Below, piece by piece: positions 44,862 through 57,837 of a DNA stretch of 64,000 bases. The stretch covers positions 2,317,863 to 2,381,862 of the forward strand of contig KL647298.1 in assembly GCA_000727475.1 (NCBI GenBank), read 5' to 3'. The translations under genes were made by a program, and so were the position numbers. Source of the DNA: Sarcocystis neurona (Eukaryota; Apicomplexa; Conoidasida; Eucoccidiorida; Sarcocystidae). The notes below the pieces were generated by a model. It saw only the letters and a program-made list of their open reading frames with translations, did not search any database and was not told the DNA's origin. The stretch's first letter is position 1, and every line of letters begins with the position of its first letter.

Positions 44862-47800
44862 GTGATTCCCTGGAGCAGCTGCAGCACCACCACTGCCTGC
44901 AGAAGCAGCAGCAGCAGAAATACCTGCGGCGTGTCGGGGCCGTCTGGCCGCAGCGGCAGCGGCAGCAGCGCGCAGAGCGCATCGGTGTGCGGCGGCGGCT
45001 GCTGGCGAGAGAGTCGCTGCAGCGAGCCGAACCGCGTCATGCGCAGCAGCAGCAGAGAGCCGTGCAGCCGCACCTGCCGCAGCAGGACGGAGATCCATCA
45101 AAGAAGAAGCCGAGAGAGGAGAAGCAGCAGCAGCCTCTGCTGCTGCAGCACGCAATGGAGCAGCAACAACAGCACAAGCTCCCGCAACAGCCGCTAACGC
45201 AGCAATACTTCGAACAGCAGCCAAACGCAGCTGGCCGTCAACAGCAGTGAGGATATCGCTTGCAAGGAGATGCAGCAGGCTGACACGTACACTGGTGAGC
45301 AAGAAGCCTGCTTCGTCAGCGGAGCCGCTGTTCTTCTCTTCGTGACGAGGCGGGCCAACTTGCATAACTACTCCACGGCAGTCTGACGCAGCAGCCTCTC
45401 CGCACGATTCCTGTGGAGCTCGTCCCTGCTCGGCTACGTCCTGAAGCTGCTGCTGCAGCTGCTGCTCCGTGAACTGCAACTGCCGCATCTGCTGTTGCTG
45501 CCGCTGCTGCTGTTGCTGCAACTCGCGGACCTGCTGCTGTGTCTGCTGCAGCCGGTGAAGAAGGTGCTGCTGAAGCAGAGCGAATCGCTCCTGCTGCTGC
45601 CGTTCGCATCGCAGCTTCTGCTGCTGCAGCACATGCATGCGCGACAAAGTATAAAAAGAATGTGTGAGAAGGGAAGTGAGAACTTTTAGGTGTCGAAGCT
45701 GCGTGTGGCTCTGGCTCCGGTCGCTCAGCAGCGCCGGCAGCAGCTGCTGCATCACTGCAACATGGGCAAGCAGCACAGGCATCCGCGACTGCTGCTGCTG
45801 CCTTCTTTCTGCTGTTGGTGTTACCGGCTCGGTCTCGCCTGCACCGATTTCCCTCGCTGCGACGCCGCCATCAGCAACTTCTTCTTCTTCAACCTCGCCT
45901 TCTTCCGGCCCCTCTGCTTTCTCCTGCCGCAGCAGCAGCCGTCCCTCCCCTGCTGCTGCTGCGCTTCCTGCACGTCCCTTGCTTCTTAAGAAGTGTCGCC
46001 CGTGCTGCTTGCTGCAGAAGCCGGAAGACACGCTCTCCGCTGCACTAGCAGGCCGCAACTGCTGTTCGGGAGAACTCCCACTTTTCTTCTCCTTTTTCTT
46101 CGGCTGTTGCTGCCGCTGCTCCCGATTGTCTGCTGCTGCAGCTGCTGCTGCTTCTCCTGTCCCTTCCACAGACGGCAGCCAGCTGCTGCTGCTGCTCGCT
46201 CTCTTCCCTCGCGCGCTTCCCTCCCCCGGCTCCGCATCGGCGACTACCGGTGAAGGTGCTCCTGCAGCAGCAGCAGCAGCCGGGAGCGCACGCAAAGAAG
46301 CTGCACTCCCTTCGGAGCGTTCGCCATGAAACTTAGCGTGCTGCTGCGACCGCTTGCTCGCCGCTGAGCCCCGCCAGTGCGTTGCTGCAGCCGCACCAGC
46401 GGTAGGAACAGCTAAGAAAGTAGGAGGTGCAGCAGCGCGCCCACCACTCGGGGCCACTACAGCCGCTCGAGCAGCAGTAGGCGCAGCATCACCAGGAGCA
46501 GCACCGGCACCCGCAGCAGCAGGAGCAGCAGCAAGAGGAGCAGCTGGTGCTGCAGGGCGGTGGGCAGCCTGTCCTGCTGAGGGCGAAGAGGCTACGAGAG
46601 GAGAAAACTGACGACCCTCTGCGGACGGAGCGAAGGCCGTGCCGGTAGCTGCTTCGCATCCGGCGGGCCACACGTCACGCTGCTGGGCGTGAGCTGCTGC
46701 TGCAGCAGCTGCTAAAGGACCGACTGCCGCCCGTTCCTGCTGCCGGTGCCGCTTCTGTTGTAGCTCGAGCGGATCCAACAGCAGTCGCGTCGGCTTTGAT
46801 GCCTTCCTCTGCGGCGCTGCCGAGGGCCGCAGTACAGTAATCATCTGAGGAAGAGAAGCTGCAGGAAGAGTAGCAGCAGCCGATCGCGCGGCTTGCTGCT
46901 GCTGTTTCTTCGTCGTGGGCGCTGCAGTACCTGCCGCGTCGTCGGCCCCCCGTGCACCCGCTGCTACACGCGGAGGCAAAGAAAGGATCTGCAAGCCCCG
47001 AGGAACTGCACCTACTCCCCCTCCACCTGCAACATCTCCGGCAGGTCTTGATAGCGCTGCTGTTGCCGCTGGTCGACCGCCTGCTGCTGCTGGTAGTAGT
47101 AGTAGGGGAGCTGCTTCAGCAGCGGCAGAGACGCCGCTCCCAGCAGCAGCGACGGCCTCTTTCCGCGCGACAGCGTCTTTCCGCCTTGGCTTATGAAGGG
47201 GAGAAGGGAAAGCAAAAGCTCCCCTTGGCGCTGCTGCTGTGTGCAATAGCAGCTCCTGCTGCCGACCCTGCGTCCCCGGCTGCTGCAGCTGTTGCTGCTG
47301 CTGCTGCTCCTGGGGCCGGATCACTCGGATCGCCGGCAGACCTCGCGGCCGCTGCTCTGGCGCGGACGAAAAGGGGCCAGCATTACGCAGCGAAGAATCG
47401 GCATGCGCAGACGCTGCTGGTGTTGTAGCTGCTGTTGCTGCCGCTGCAGTTGCTGCTGCTGTTGCTGCAGCTGCTGTTGCTGCTGCTGTTGCTGCAGCTG
47501 CTGTTGCTGCTGGTGCTACTAGTGCTGCTCTGGTTGACGCTGCTGCTTCCGTCTTGTGCCGCGCAGCAGCTAGGCCGCTGCTTCCGTCTGGTCTGTAGTC
47601 TAGCGCTACCTTTGGCACTTCAAGAATGACTGGCCGCGCGGGAGCCTGCCGCCCACCTTCTCCTCCTCCTTTGCCTTCTGCTGCTGGTGCTGCTGCATGC
47701 ACCATAGGAACAGGCAGTCGCTGCTGCACGTGTGGGCCCTCCGGATGGACACTGGCAGCGGGTGAAGAAGAAAGAGAAGTTGCAGGAGGGAAAGCCATGC

Positions 47801-48509
47801 AAGACTCTTTGTAGCTGCCCTCCCGAGCAACGTCGTGTAGCTGCGGTCGAGGCTCTTGCGGTTGCGCAAAAGGGAAGGTTCCCTGCTGCTGCGAAGCCTG
47901 CCGCTGTTGCTGCGAAGGCTGCTGCTGGGAAGGCTGCTGCTGCTGCGCTGGCTGTTGCTGGCGCTGCTGCTGCGTTGTAGCGTTTCCCGGCTGCGGCGGC
48001 GGCAGCACCACCCGCTGCGACAGCTGTTGCTTTGTGGGCGGCGCGGTGACTTGCTGCTGGTGCTGCGGCTGCAGCCTCTGCTGCTGGTGCACTTGCGGTT
48101 GCAGATGCTGCTGCTGCGAGGGGAGGGGAAGCGGCGGCACATACCGCTGACGCTGCTGCTGGGGCTGCACTAGCGGCAGCTGCTGTTTCTGCTGCGGCTG
48201 CTGCGGTCGCAGTTGCTGCCAGTGCTGTTTCTGCTGCTGTTGCTGCTGCTGATGCGGCGCTGCAGCGCTTGCTGCAGGCACCTGAAGGATGTGGATAACT
48301 ACCGAAGGCGCTGTGCCCCCTTCTCCCTGTATTCCCCCACCAGAGGGCAGTAAACGCTGCTGATCCTGCCGTGGGCAGGGCTGCTGCAGCTGCTGGTGCA
48401 CCTGCTGCTGCTGCGGTTGCTGCACCAGCTGAGGCTGCTGCGATCCCTTCTGCGTGGGTTGCTGCAGAGGCACACGCTCCAGCGGACGTGCTCCTCCCTC
48501 GGCCTCCAT
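44862..48509 (-). CDS. Gln/Pro-rich N-terminal exon of the large HEAT-like gene
   Basis: The frame opens with ATG at 48509 (MEAEGGARPLERVPLQQP) and runs 1216 codons to a GTGGGT donor after 44862, phase 0. This matches the phase-0 acceptor at 41779. The first 230 residues are Gln/Pro-rich and disordered. A long Ala/Pro/Ser-rich region follows. Near 45740-45640 an ordered helix appears (LRHLKVLTSLLTHSFYTL), then a Gln-rich coiled coil to about 45450, then HEAT-like helices near 45270-45150 (VSLLHLLASDILTAVD, RLAAVRSIAALAAVAG). That the HEAT pattern continues into the next exon supports one gene. It could still be a separate Gln-rich gene if the splice is wrong. Confidence 0.5.
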
Positions 48510-49821
48510 GACGGCTGTTTTTAGCTGCTTCTGCTGCTGTGTGTCTGCGTCAATCTACGAGGGAAAATCGCCTGCTGGGGCTCGTTTGGCCAGCGCGCGT
48601 GGGGTCACCTGCGGCTGCTGGAGTTGCTGCTGGTGCTGCTTCTGCAAAAATTCAGGCCGCCGCGACCGGCCTTGCAGATTTTACTGCTGCTGCTTCTTCC
48701 ACGGGGCTGCTGCTTCTTCTTCGCTTGACCTGCTACTACTTCTCCTGGGCTCCTGCTGCCTCTTCTCCTCCTGGGTTGCTGCTTCTTCTTCTCCTGGGTT
48801 GCTGCGTCTTCTCCTGGGCTGCTGCTGCTGATATGCGTCCGGCTTGTGTGAAAGCGTGGACGCTCGCTGTTGAAGTCCTCACCCACGCGCACACCTACAG
48901 CGCCTGGGCAGCCACAGCGACTTCAGCCAACAGCAGCCGCACTACATTGCATCTTTGTATGCGCCATATGTCACAGCAGAGGGAAGTTAGCGAAAAAGAG
49001 GACGCGGAGAGAACGGATGAAAAGGCGAAGGAAGACGGAGAAGAAGAGGGGAAAGACGAGGCAGACAGGACCAAGGAGAAGGAGTGCAAGAAAAGAAAAA
49101 GGAAAGGCACGAGGAAGAAGACGATAATGAAAGAAGAAGAAATGGGAAAGGCGGGGGAGTAACAGGCAGAACGAAGAAAGAAAGGAGAGTAGAGACTGCG
49201 ACTGCAAAAGCGAGCGGGCGGCAGAGTATTCGTGTGGCGCGTCAGGGGAGGAGAAACTCGGAAGTTGTCGATGATGGGAAAATTGGAATGCAGAAATCGC
49301 CTTCAACGCAGAGAACTTCCGGCTGTACATACACCCCATTTTGGCGTACATACACACGGAGAGGCGGAGAAGCAAACAAAAGATGAGTAAAAGGCGGGAA
49401 ATAGACTATTTCCCCGGGCAACCGGGGTTGACCCGTATATTGGCGGAGTCGCAGCGGCTACCTTCATATCAATAGCGGAAAAGGACGCGCCTTCCGCGAA
49501 GAAATGTGGCGAAGAGCGCGAAGAAAAAAACAGGGAGGACGACTGGTACGACATGCAGGCGTCGAGACTACGAAGGGGCCCACGTCCTTGGTCTGCCACA
49601 TACGGTACACACCAGCGCGGATGAAGACTACAGTCCGCAAGCCGCTACATTATAGGTGAATTTACTTCTACAGAGAGATGCGCAGGCTCGCTGAGTCCAC
49701 ACATGGGAAGACAGACACGTGTAGCTGACTCGACAAGCAGGGAAGTTCTGCGGTAGCTCCCGCAAAAGAGCCATCAACGCGCCCGCGCCCGCCCAAGAAA
49801 GTCGTATATTGAGGGTGGTCC
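48510..49821. other. 5' flank of the large gene; CTG, C/T and then G/A tracts
   Basis: 48600-48830 is rich in CTGCTGCTTCTTC-like pyrimidine repeats. 48960-49200 is strongly purine-rich on the plus strand. Frames over both are compositional. No firm gene is seen up to 49821. It probably contains the promoter region of the minus-strand gene starting at 48509. Confidence 0.35.
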
Positions 49822-50160
49822 TCACTGTGGACGAGGTGCATAGACGGCAAGGGAACTCATAAGAAAAGTAGTACTAGCAAAAACATCTCCAAATTCTCGG
49901 CCGATGGCTCTCCTCTGGCGAGAGGGATACCCTCTCCGTAGCTGCTGCTGCAGCTCGTCTTCCCTTGGGAATGAGGAGGGTCATCTCGCTTAAGCAACAG
50001 CAGCATGCAGAAACGCAGCCCGAAAAGAATGCGTGCCTGTGCGCAGGAGGCATGCAAGGCAGCAGGAGCAGCAGCAGCTGCTGGGGCAGCGGCGCACCTG
50101 CTACGTCTGCAATAATTGCAGCAGCCTCTTGGACTCTACCTGCTGCCGGTCGGTACAGGA
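49822..50160 (-). CDS. candidate 3' exon(s) of CTG-repeat gene, minus strand
   Basis: Minus-strand stretches look coding: YRPAAGRVQEAAAIIADVAG near 50155-50095 and, in another frame near 49975-49822, REDELQQQLRRGYPSRQRR and then FGDVFASTTFLMSSLAVY with a stop at 49822. The frame change implies an intron or a shift between about 50090 and 49990. The segment lies on the same strand and just downstream of the CTG tract and the exon at 52061, so it may be the 3' end of that gene. Function unknown. Confidence 0.3.
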
Positions 50161-50496
50161 CCTACGTCCTGCTGCTGTTGTTACAAGTGGACGCGTGAAC
50201 ACGCATCCGTATGCATGTCCAGGGCCTCGCATCTCCTTCTCTCTGCAAAATAAATATAGAAGTGTGTGCACATGTATACCCGTGTCACATACATAGAGAC
50301 GTATACGGTTTTTGTGCAGGGATAGATACATGTACGTATTAGGCAATTCTCAGGAACAAAACACTTTCCAGTGTCCGGAGCCTCACGAGCAAACACACAC
50401 GTGCTGCTGACAAAAATACGTACATACGCAGCAGCAAACAGCAGTAGGTGTTGCTCCTGCTACTGTTGATATTGCCGGTGTCGGCCTATTTTGTCT

Positions 50497-51213
50497 TCTG
50501 CTGCTGCTCTGTTGCTGCTGCTACTGCTGCTGCTACTGCTGCTGCTGCCACTGCTGCTGCTACTACAGCTGCTGCCACTGCTGCTGCTACTACAGCTGCT
50601 GCCACTGCTGCTGCTGCCACTGCTGCTGCTGCAACTCCTGCTGCTGCCACTGCTGCTGCTGCTACTATTGCTGCTGCTACTGCTGCTGCTGCTACTGCTG
50701 CTGCTGCTACTGCTGCTGCTGCTACTGCTGCTGCTACTGCTGCTGCCGNNNNNNNNNNNNNNNNNNNNNNNNNNNNNNNNNNNNNNNNNNNNNNNNNNNN
50801 NNNNNNNNNNNNNNNNNNNNNNNNNNNNNNNNNNNNNNNNNNNNNNNNNNNNNNNNNNNNNNNNNNNNNNNNNNNNNNNNNNNNNNNNNNNNNNNNNNNN
50901 NNNNNNNNNNNNNNNNNNNNNNNNNNNNNNNNNNNNNNNNNNNNNNNNNNNNNNNNNNNNNNNNNNNNNNNNNNNNNNNNNNNNNNNNNNNNNNNNNNNN
51001 NNNNNNNNNNNNNNNNNNNNNNNNNNNNNNNNNNNNNNNNNNNNGCTACTGCTGCTGCTGCTACTGCTGCTGCTGCTACTGCTGCTGCTACTGCTGCTGC
51101 CGCTACTGCCGCTGCTGCTACTGCTGCTACTGCTGCTGCTACTGCTGCTGCTACTGCTGCTGCTGCTACTGCTGCTGCTACTACTGCTGCTGCTGCTACT
51201 GCTGCTGTTCGTG
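50497..51213 (+). repeat. CTG tract with CTA/CCA interruptions, split by assembly gap
   Basis: Nearly pure CTG repeats with regular CTA and occasional CCA triplets lie on both sides of an N gap. The plus frame reads as Leu runs (CTG and CTA both encode Leu). Other frames give Ala/Thr on plus, or Ala/Val and Ser/Gly on minus. Interruptions every three or four triplets keep period three throughout. If coding, the minus strand fits the neighbouring exons. Confidence 0.85.
50749..51044. other. assembly gap (296 N)
   Basis: A run of N inside the CTG tract. Both flanks are the same triplet repeat, so the gap was probably caused by collapse of the repeat. True length is unknown. Confidence 0.98.
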
Positions 51214-52060
51214 CAGCTTTTCGTAAAGGTAGTTCCTGCTCATTTGCGCGTCCGCGGCGCATGCAGATGCTTCAGCAGTTACGAAGAGTTCTGAAAAGGC
51301 CGGCAACACATACAGACATGTACACAGGGAGATACATACCCATATGTACAAGCATACGTACACGTCCATTTCTTCTAGTGTACGTATGTACATCCTTACG
51401 AATTTTGACATAAATAAGTATGCAGATGTGTAGACTTGTAGATACCGTGTGCGGGTACACATACCCTTATTTCGTACATATGCACATACACAGACGCATA
51501 CAAGGATAAATCGGAGTATATGTACGTGGATAATTGCGTGTGTATGTTGCAAGTGCAGATCCATATTTGTGTGTAGTAGTTGGACACGCTTATACCCGCA
51601 CGTACACACGTACATAAGCAAGGGCGTACATACACAGGTCTTAAGTACACGTATGGAGGACGGAACTTCGTGGCTTGAGCAACGCTGCAATCGGCTGCCC
51701 GTGGCAATACTGCTGCGTCTGCAACTGCTAAAATTGCTGCAGTTGTTGTTGAAATCCCAGTTCACTGGGGCGAGTAGGTTGCCGCTAGCGCGTGAGGTAT
51801 TGCTGTAAGGTGAGCTGCTGTTCCTGCTGCTGCTCTCCCTCCGTGTACTTTTAGTAGGAGTCCGGGTCAGCCGCTGTGTCAACACTGCGGCTACTGTTGG
51901 TGTAACTGCATCTGATAGCCTCCGCTAATTCCTCGCGCATACATGGCGTAAAACGAACGCTGTATACAGTCCTGTATCACAGGATCCCCCCAGCTGCTGC
52001 CCCATGCAAAGGTTGTAGCGTAGTACCGCGAGCGACCCTCTCTGTAATCTGGCCGTGTAC
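51214..52060. other. unresolved; possible minus-strand coding near 51.9 kb
   Basis: 51300-51640 is CA/TA-rich spacer-like DNA. On the minus strand, 52100-51890 is open in a frame with YREGRSRYYATTFAWGSSWG and ends in a Gln-rich stretch before a stop. It overlaps the exon at 52061-52175 in another frame and may be an alternative reading of the same gene. Confidence 0.25.
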
Positions 52061-52175
52061 CTGTGTATGCTTGAATATCAAGCGATAGACGTAGTAGTTC
52101 ACGCACAGATCTGCGAACTGCGTTTGCAGTTGCCCTTCTTCCACTGCTGCGGTGCGTGTGGCGCAGACACGATAC
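52061..52175 (-). CDS. candidate internal exon, minus strand
   Basis: A 115-nt exon with acceptor CCAACCTGCAG and donor CACAG then GTACAC: one base, then 38 codons, leaving in phase 0. The peptide looks helical: TAAVEEGQLQTQFADLC then VNYYVYRLIFKHTQ. Upstream on the same strand, a possible first exon begins near 52317 (MSAFKRRENVRKMGFQQQ). Together with the CTG tract and the 49.8-50.2 kb segment this may form one gene of unknown function. Confidence 0.35.
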
Positions 52176-53149
52176 CTGCAGGTTGGTGGCATTGAGGAGC
52201 TGCGAGAACTTCTCTACTCCCCTGCCTTTTGCTGGTGTTATTTTCGTTACTCGTTCGTTTGTTCTGCTGCTGGAAGCCCATCTTCCTCACATTCTCCCTC
52301 CGTTTGAACGCGCTCATCTGCACCTCCTTATTATATTTTTCAACAACTCTAGCTTCCCACTTCTCTTTCGTTCTCCTCTCCGCACACCACCCTTTTTTTC
52401 GACTCCTTTCGTTCTCGATTTTTTGGTGTGGTGTCTTACATGTACACTCTCACTGCTGCTGTATGTCTCTCTTTGGCGGTTCTTCTCCCCCCGTCTTTCT
52501 TCTCAACGCATGTGAGCATTGCAAGTATTTGTACACGTATGTATACCTACTCGTACTTACATATTAATATAGGCATACATACGTGTGTGTACTTGCACAC
52601 GTCGGTGAGCTGTGGGCGAGGTCCACTCCTAGTATACTCGTGCAAAGCGCACAGGTCAATTCTTGTGTCTCCTGCCCATTCCCGTCCACACTCTTTCCTG
52701 TTTCTTCTTCGCCTTCCGTTTCACGTTGTTTCGCTGTTCTTCTCCTCTCTCATAGAAACTGTCCCCATTCTTGGAATCATGAAAAGTCTGTGTCGCGTTT
52801 TTTGTTTGCTCTCTTCGTTGTAGGCTTGTTCCTTTGTTTTATGACTCAATTGATACCTGACGCCATTATTCTATATTCTTTTGTGGCATAGCTCGTGTGT
52901 CGGTAAAAACAGACGTGCTTATCTCACGCTTCAAAATCACCAGGGCTGGGGACGGCTAATCTCTTAATGTTGTGTCCTCGGTCTTTTTTGAATGAATGAA
53001 GATAGAGTAATCCACCGATGGCCTTCATCGTAGTCTTCACTCACTTTATGCATTAATGTACGTTGAGCGCGTGAACTATCACGGGAGAGAAAACTCGCCT
53101 TTCCTGAACTCGCACTTTTCCCCCCTTCCTCCTCCACTGCGGTTCCCAG
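52176..53149. other. spacer between divergent genes, pyrimidine-rich
   Basis: 52330-52520 and 52680-52760 are C/T-rich on the plus strand. Apart from the possible minus-strand first exon near 52317-52180 no gene is supported. The plus-strand gene may begin here, since its first recognised exon at 53150 enters in mid-codon. Confidence 0.3.
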
Positions 53150-56100
53150 GTTTTTCCAGGTATCTGACTAAGATAGTTTTGTCCTTTTCTGCACGGCTCT
53201 TTTTTACACCCTCTACCTGGTTTATAAGCGCCGCCTCACCGCGCTGCAGTGTTTACCACTTCCCTGTACAACGCACTTAATCATGTTGTTTCTCCCTTGT
53301 GAGCGAGAATTTTATGCTGTTCTTTGTTATTTCTCTCTCACGTCCTGCAGATCCACAACCTCCTCCCTATCCACACAAGTGGTGGTGAGGTGTTGTGTCT
53401 CGTGGCTGCTAACGTAACGCAGGCACGTTATCTGGTGTGAAATCTCCCCAAGATCTGAAACTGCCCCTGCTATCGAAACTTTTCGGGTATATCTCTCGAA
53501 ACAATATTACTGTCTTTTGCAGGTTTCGGCTGCTATTGTTGTTTGCACAACTAAAAATATAGATGGTGGAAGAGCACCTGCTATATACACATATGTAGGA
53601 AGACAACTACATTCCCACGTGCAGTAATTTGTAGTACCGAAGCCACTTCCCGATAGAGGCGGAGTCTCACTTCGACATATATATACGCACATGCTTTTCT
53701 GTGTGTGCATATGCATATATATATATATATATATTTTTTTTTCTCCACCAGTAAACGTCCTCACACCTGTTGGCGAAGATATCTGTGTTCAGTTTGCGGC
53801 TGCCGACATTCGGTACACCACCACACTAGTCAGCGTAATGCGCACCAAAGAAGATAAGATAGGAACACCGCGTCGTACTGAGGAAGGAATGGAGTTGGGA
53901 AGTTCAGAGGCGAAGGCGGAGGAATCACCAGAAGAAAGGCAGCCGGAAGAACGTCCTGCTGTTCCACCGATCACTTTACCAAGCCGGGATAAGTTTGACT
54001 GGGGATGGATCTTTAAACAACTCGACGTCAACGACGAAGATGGGGAAACGCAGCATATCAGTGAGGAAAGCAAATATCTAGAAAAAACCGTCATGGACGC
54101 CCTTTTGCCGGTAAATGCCCGCTACCGCCTTCCTAAGATATACCTGTTGATGTACAGACGTAAACAGGGACGCACAGATGCATACATGCAGGTATAGAAG
54201 CGTACTGAAAGGCTCTCTTACTTCTAGACCGTGTCAGCATGCACACAAACATGTACAGGTATATACCCACACGCATATATATATATATACATGTGTACAT
54301 ATGTATACGTATATATATATATATATATATACGTCTACGCATCTTCATGTGTGGCATCAGTTACAGATATTCTTGCATGTGCGTACACGTTCTCACATAG
54401 AGAGGTACACCCAGAGGTACTGCCGTTCTACGCGGACATGCGGGGTGGATCTACTTTCGATCGTTTTCCAAACTAGATAGGTGCCGAATGTCCAAACTTT
54501 TGCACCTATGTAAAATAAATATATACGTATATGGTCAGAGATACATGGGATGTGTCCCTGTAGATGTAAGTGCACATATATGTATGTACACATGTATATA
54601 TATATATATATTCTAATTGGCGCATATCTTCATCGACACATAGATATGCACAGCTTCATGCGTGTGCGTGTTCGTGTGAATGCAGATGAGTGTGCGTGTA
54701 CACGACGCCCTTTACCGACAGCGAAAACGGCACTTATCACTAAAGCACCCCAAGCGCAGTATACGTGTGAGAAAAGGAAGCTGCGGCAGTCCACGTCTGA
54801 CACGCAGACATATCCGTACATACAATATAGGCGTCTTGATTCCTGAAAAAACTGCTGCATATCACTGCAGCGAGTGGACGTGGGAGTAACAGGCACAGAC
54901 GGCCAAGAAAGGAGGTCCAGATTCGCCTTTTCCACCGATAAACATGTGTCGCACATATATATACATGCCACTACACGCCTAGAATAACGAATTTGTAGTG
55001 CACATGCATTTTTTGTATGGGGAAAAACATGTGCGTACATGTGTATACATTTGTTTGAGTGTAGAAACTTTTACACACGTGTATCCATAGAAACAGGTCA
55101 GCCTCCGCATACGTGCAGAGAGACGTGCACAGAGGAAGTGAGGAGAGTTGCATCTACAAGCGCGTTCAACGCGGGTCTTCCAGTCTAGAAAACGGCATCG
55201 TTGTACCTGTGAATTACTAGCTGACTTGCGTGTCATGCAAGGACAAATCCGGTTCATCCACTTCCTTGGTTGCGGTGGTAGTGCGCGACGCAAAGTCCCA
55301 CCCAGGCCCGTGTAGTACGTATGTATATGTATGTATATCTACATATATATATATATATATGCGTAGGTATACCTATACATAGGTGTCTGCTCCCAACCAG
55401 ACGGGATGCGTGTGAGTAGCTTTTTTCGCTACCACTGAATCCACAACCTTTTAATTCTCGTACCGATCGCTGATGGCGCACAATTGTCCGCGGTTCAGGC
55501 TGTCCTCCCTCACGTCTACTTCCGCTGACACTCGTGAAACTCCACGAGCGCGTTATTGAGTAATTCTCGTGTAGATGTTCCAGCACGGGCGCGAGTGCAG
55601 ACACTCACGTGTAGAACGCACGGACGTACTCGCTTTTTCATCCTCGAATGGGTACGCCCATCTGCGCTTACACCTGTATGCGCGTACATCTTGAAGTATC
55701 TACCCTGCAACTCGTAGCTGTACTAGCTACCGAAAGAACCGATGTAACAAATGTAGTCGTCATGTAAATATACATGACCTAACGCGTAGAAGTGTAGCTG
55801 TATTCATATGTAGTGGTACATAAAGAAGGGAACACATTGACAGCCTGTTATTTCCGCAAGGCTGATGACTGCGTACTCTATCTTCAGGCCCTTGAACAGG
55901 TGAGCGTGCAGAACTTTTTCCTCCGCGATACACCGAAGGAAACAGACGAAACGCGAAGACGCAGTGGTGGTACGTTTGCTCTATGTGGCTTGAGAGTGGG
56001 TGTCTACGCGTCTGCACAACCCAGAAATAGAACTGTACAAACGTAAGCATACACTCAAAGCCCCACGTGTATAGGTGAGGACCGTCGTGCGGGTTGACTA

Positions 56101-57837
56101 CGGAGAATGGCGTGCCTTTACCTATGTTGCCCTCGGCTTCTTTCTCTCTGTACCCTGCGACACCCCGTACACAGTGGTCGATTACGCAGGCCTCTTTATC
56201 GATGTGCAGGGCTACACTCTTCTCGATACTACGTCACGGAAAGTTCAAGACAGCTGTGTCGTCAAAAGTACTGCCCTCCTTGACGTACTGTGGATTTGCC
56301 TGTCTGGCACGTGCGGCAAGTTCGTGAACTTGTCGGACGTGTCTTTTCCTGTACATGCGGCTACAAGCACACATGCATCTGGGCGGGGCTTTTACACGCA
56401 TAACCGCATAGAACCGCGTACGCAGGCAGACACATATGTATGTATACGTATAGACATACACGAATACGTGCTTGCACACAACGATCTAGCACGTTGTGCA
56501 GGAATCCACGCACACGCATATATATTTGTATACGCATGTGTTCATATATGTACATCTATACATATGGCAATATATAGTATAAGCTCGCCACGTGAGCCCA
56601 GCGCAAGGCGGTGTGTAGATGTACGTCCAACGTGGTCTGGGCTCCTTCGCAGGATCTTATCCATTGGGGCAAACAATTTCGATTTTTTGCCATACTTGAG
56701 CTTGTTCTTTCCTAAGAGCTCATCACTATACGCCGACCGATCATTCACATGGGCATAAGAATAGCACTGCAGGTTCGTCGGTCAGTAAGTCCCTGCCTAC
56801 GTCTGTGCTTGAAGACATATGCATATGTATACACATGTATGTAGTGCATGCGCATACGTACACTTGTGTGCTTCTGTGCGCATATCTGTACTGCCATCTC
56901 TCTCTGTAAACACCAGTCAAACTTCCCATCTACGTATATCTCTGTAGAACTGTACGTCTACATTCTTAATATGCATATCTGTGTATGTATCCAATTGTGT
57001 CGCTCCATAAAATCATGTGCACATAGAATCACCTGTACACACACGCATACATATGTCTGTATATCCCGCTCTCTCTTTCATTATCTGTGTATACTTCCCT
57101 TTCTTGTCTGTCTATGTAACCATATGCCTACTTCACGATGCACACGTGCGCATAGAGATACACCGTACCGCCTCTGTGTGGACACCTGTGTATGCTCTGT
57201 AGATAGATACGGGGTTCCGGGTGTAAAGTAAGAGGGGATGTTTATCTCTGCGCGTATCCCCTTCGATCCGTTCCGCGTAGCTGCCGCTCTCTGGCGTGGG
57301 CGTGTGCAGCTGCGCTTGTGAAGTAATTTAGAATTGACGTCGGAGAAATGACGCAAGGGGGTTTTGTCCTGAAATATACCACGTCACGGACACGTATACG
57401 TTGCCGACTACAGCAGAACTCTGATGGAAATTTGTGGTTTCGATGAAATGCTGATGCTTGTTTCAAAATGGTGTCTTCCAGAAATGCTCTGCGTTACGCC
57501 TGTGTCCAGTAAATAAGCAGAGCCGGAGAATGCGCCGCGTATGTTCATATGTATACTCGCTGGTACATTCTATTGTGAACCTTGCACCAGATGACTGATT
57601 GCAGACGGTGTAGCTTCACCTTGAGCCTAAAACGCCATTTGTTCTTCCGTCTGTCAGCTTCTTGTCGACGCCTACGTTCAAGCCAATGTGCGTCACGCAG
57701 TCTGTGAATATCAAGCACTCACTACGCAGTTTTCGACAGAGATAGATGCTCCTCCGTCCACGCCGTCCTCCGACAATTCAGACGAAATCGAGAACGAAGG
57801 CCCTCAATCTGCGGAAGAGAGACTGAAGCTTTTACAG
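53150..57837 (+). CDS. multi-exon gene of unknown function (partial)
   Basis: Exons read by eye: 53150-53265, 53351-53434, 53523-53565 (or to 53594), 53752-54110, 54686-54766, 55814-55899, 56075-56350 and 57658-57837. Phases agree from 53265 to 54766 and from 55899 onward; an unseen exon is needed between 54766 and 55814. The best exon is 53752-54110, with a T-run acceptor, a GTAAAT donor and 119 codons. It begins NVLTPVGEDICVQFAAADI, passes a Glu/Pro-rich linker, and ends with KYLEKTVMDALLP. Others read SGGEVLCLVAANVTQARYL, RVDYGEWRAFTYVALGFFL and LLVDAYVQANVRHAVCEYQ. The mix of beta-like strands and helices matched no family I can name. It may continue toward 63.7 kb, but minus-strand exons at 59 kb argue against a simple continuation. 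Confidence 0.5.

Noticed and set aside
50448..51413. 321-codon Ala/Thr plus frame across the gap
   Set aside because: It consists of the CTG repeat and N bases; there is no independent coding evidence on the plus strand.
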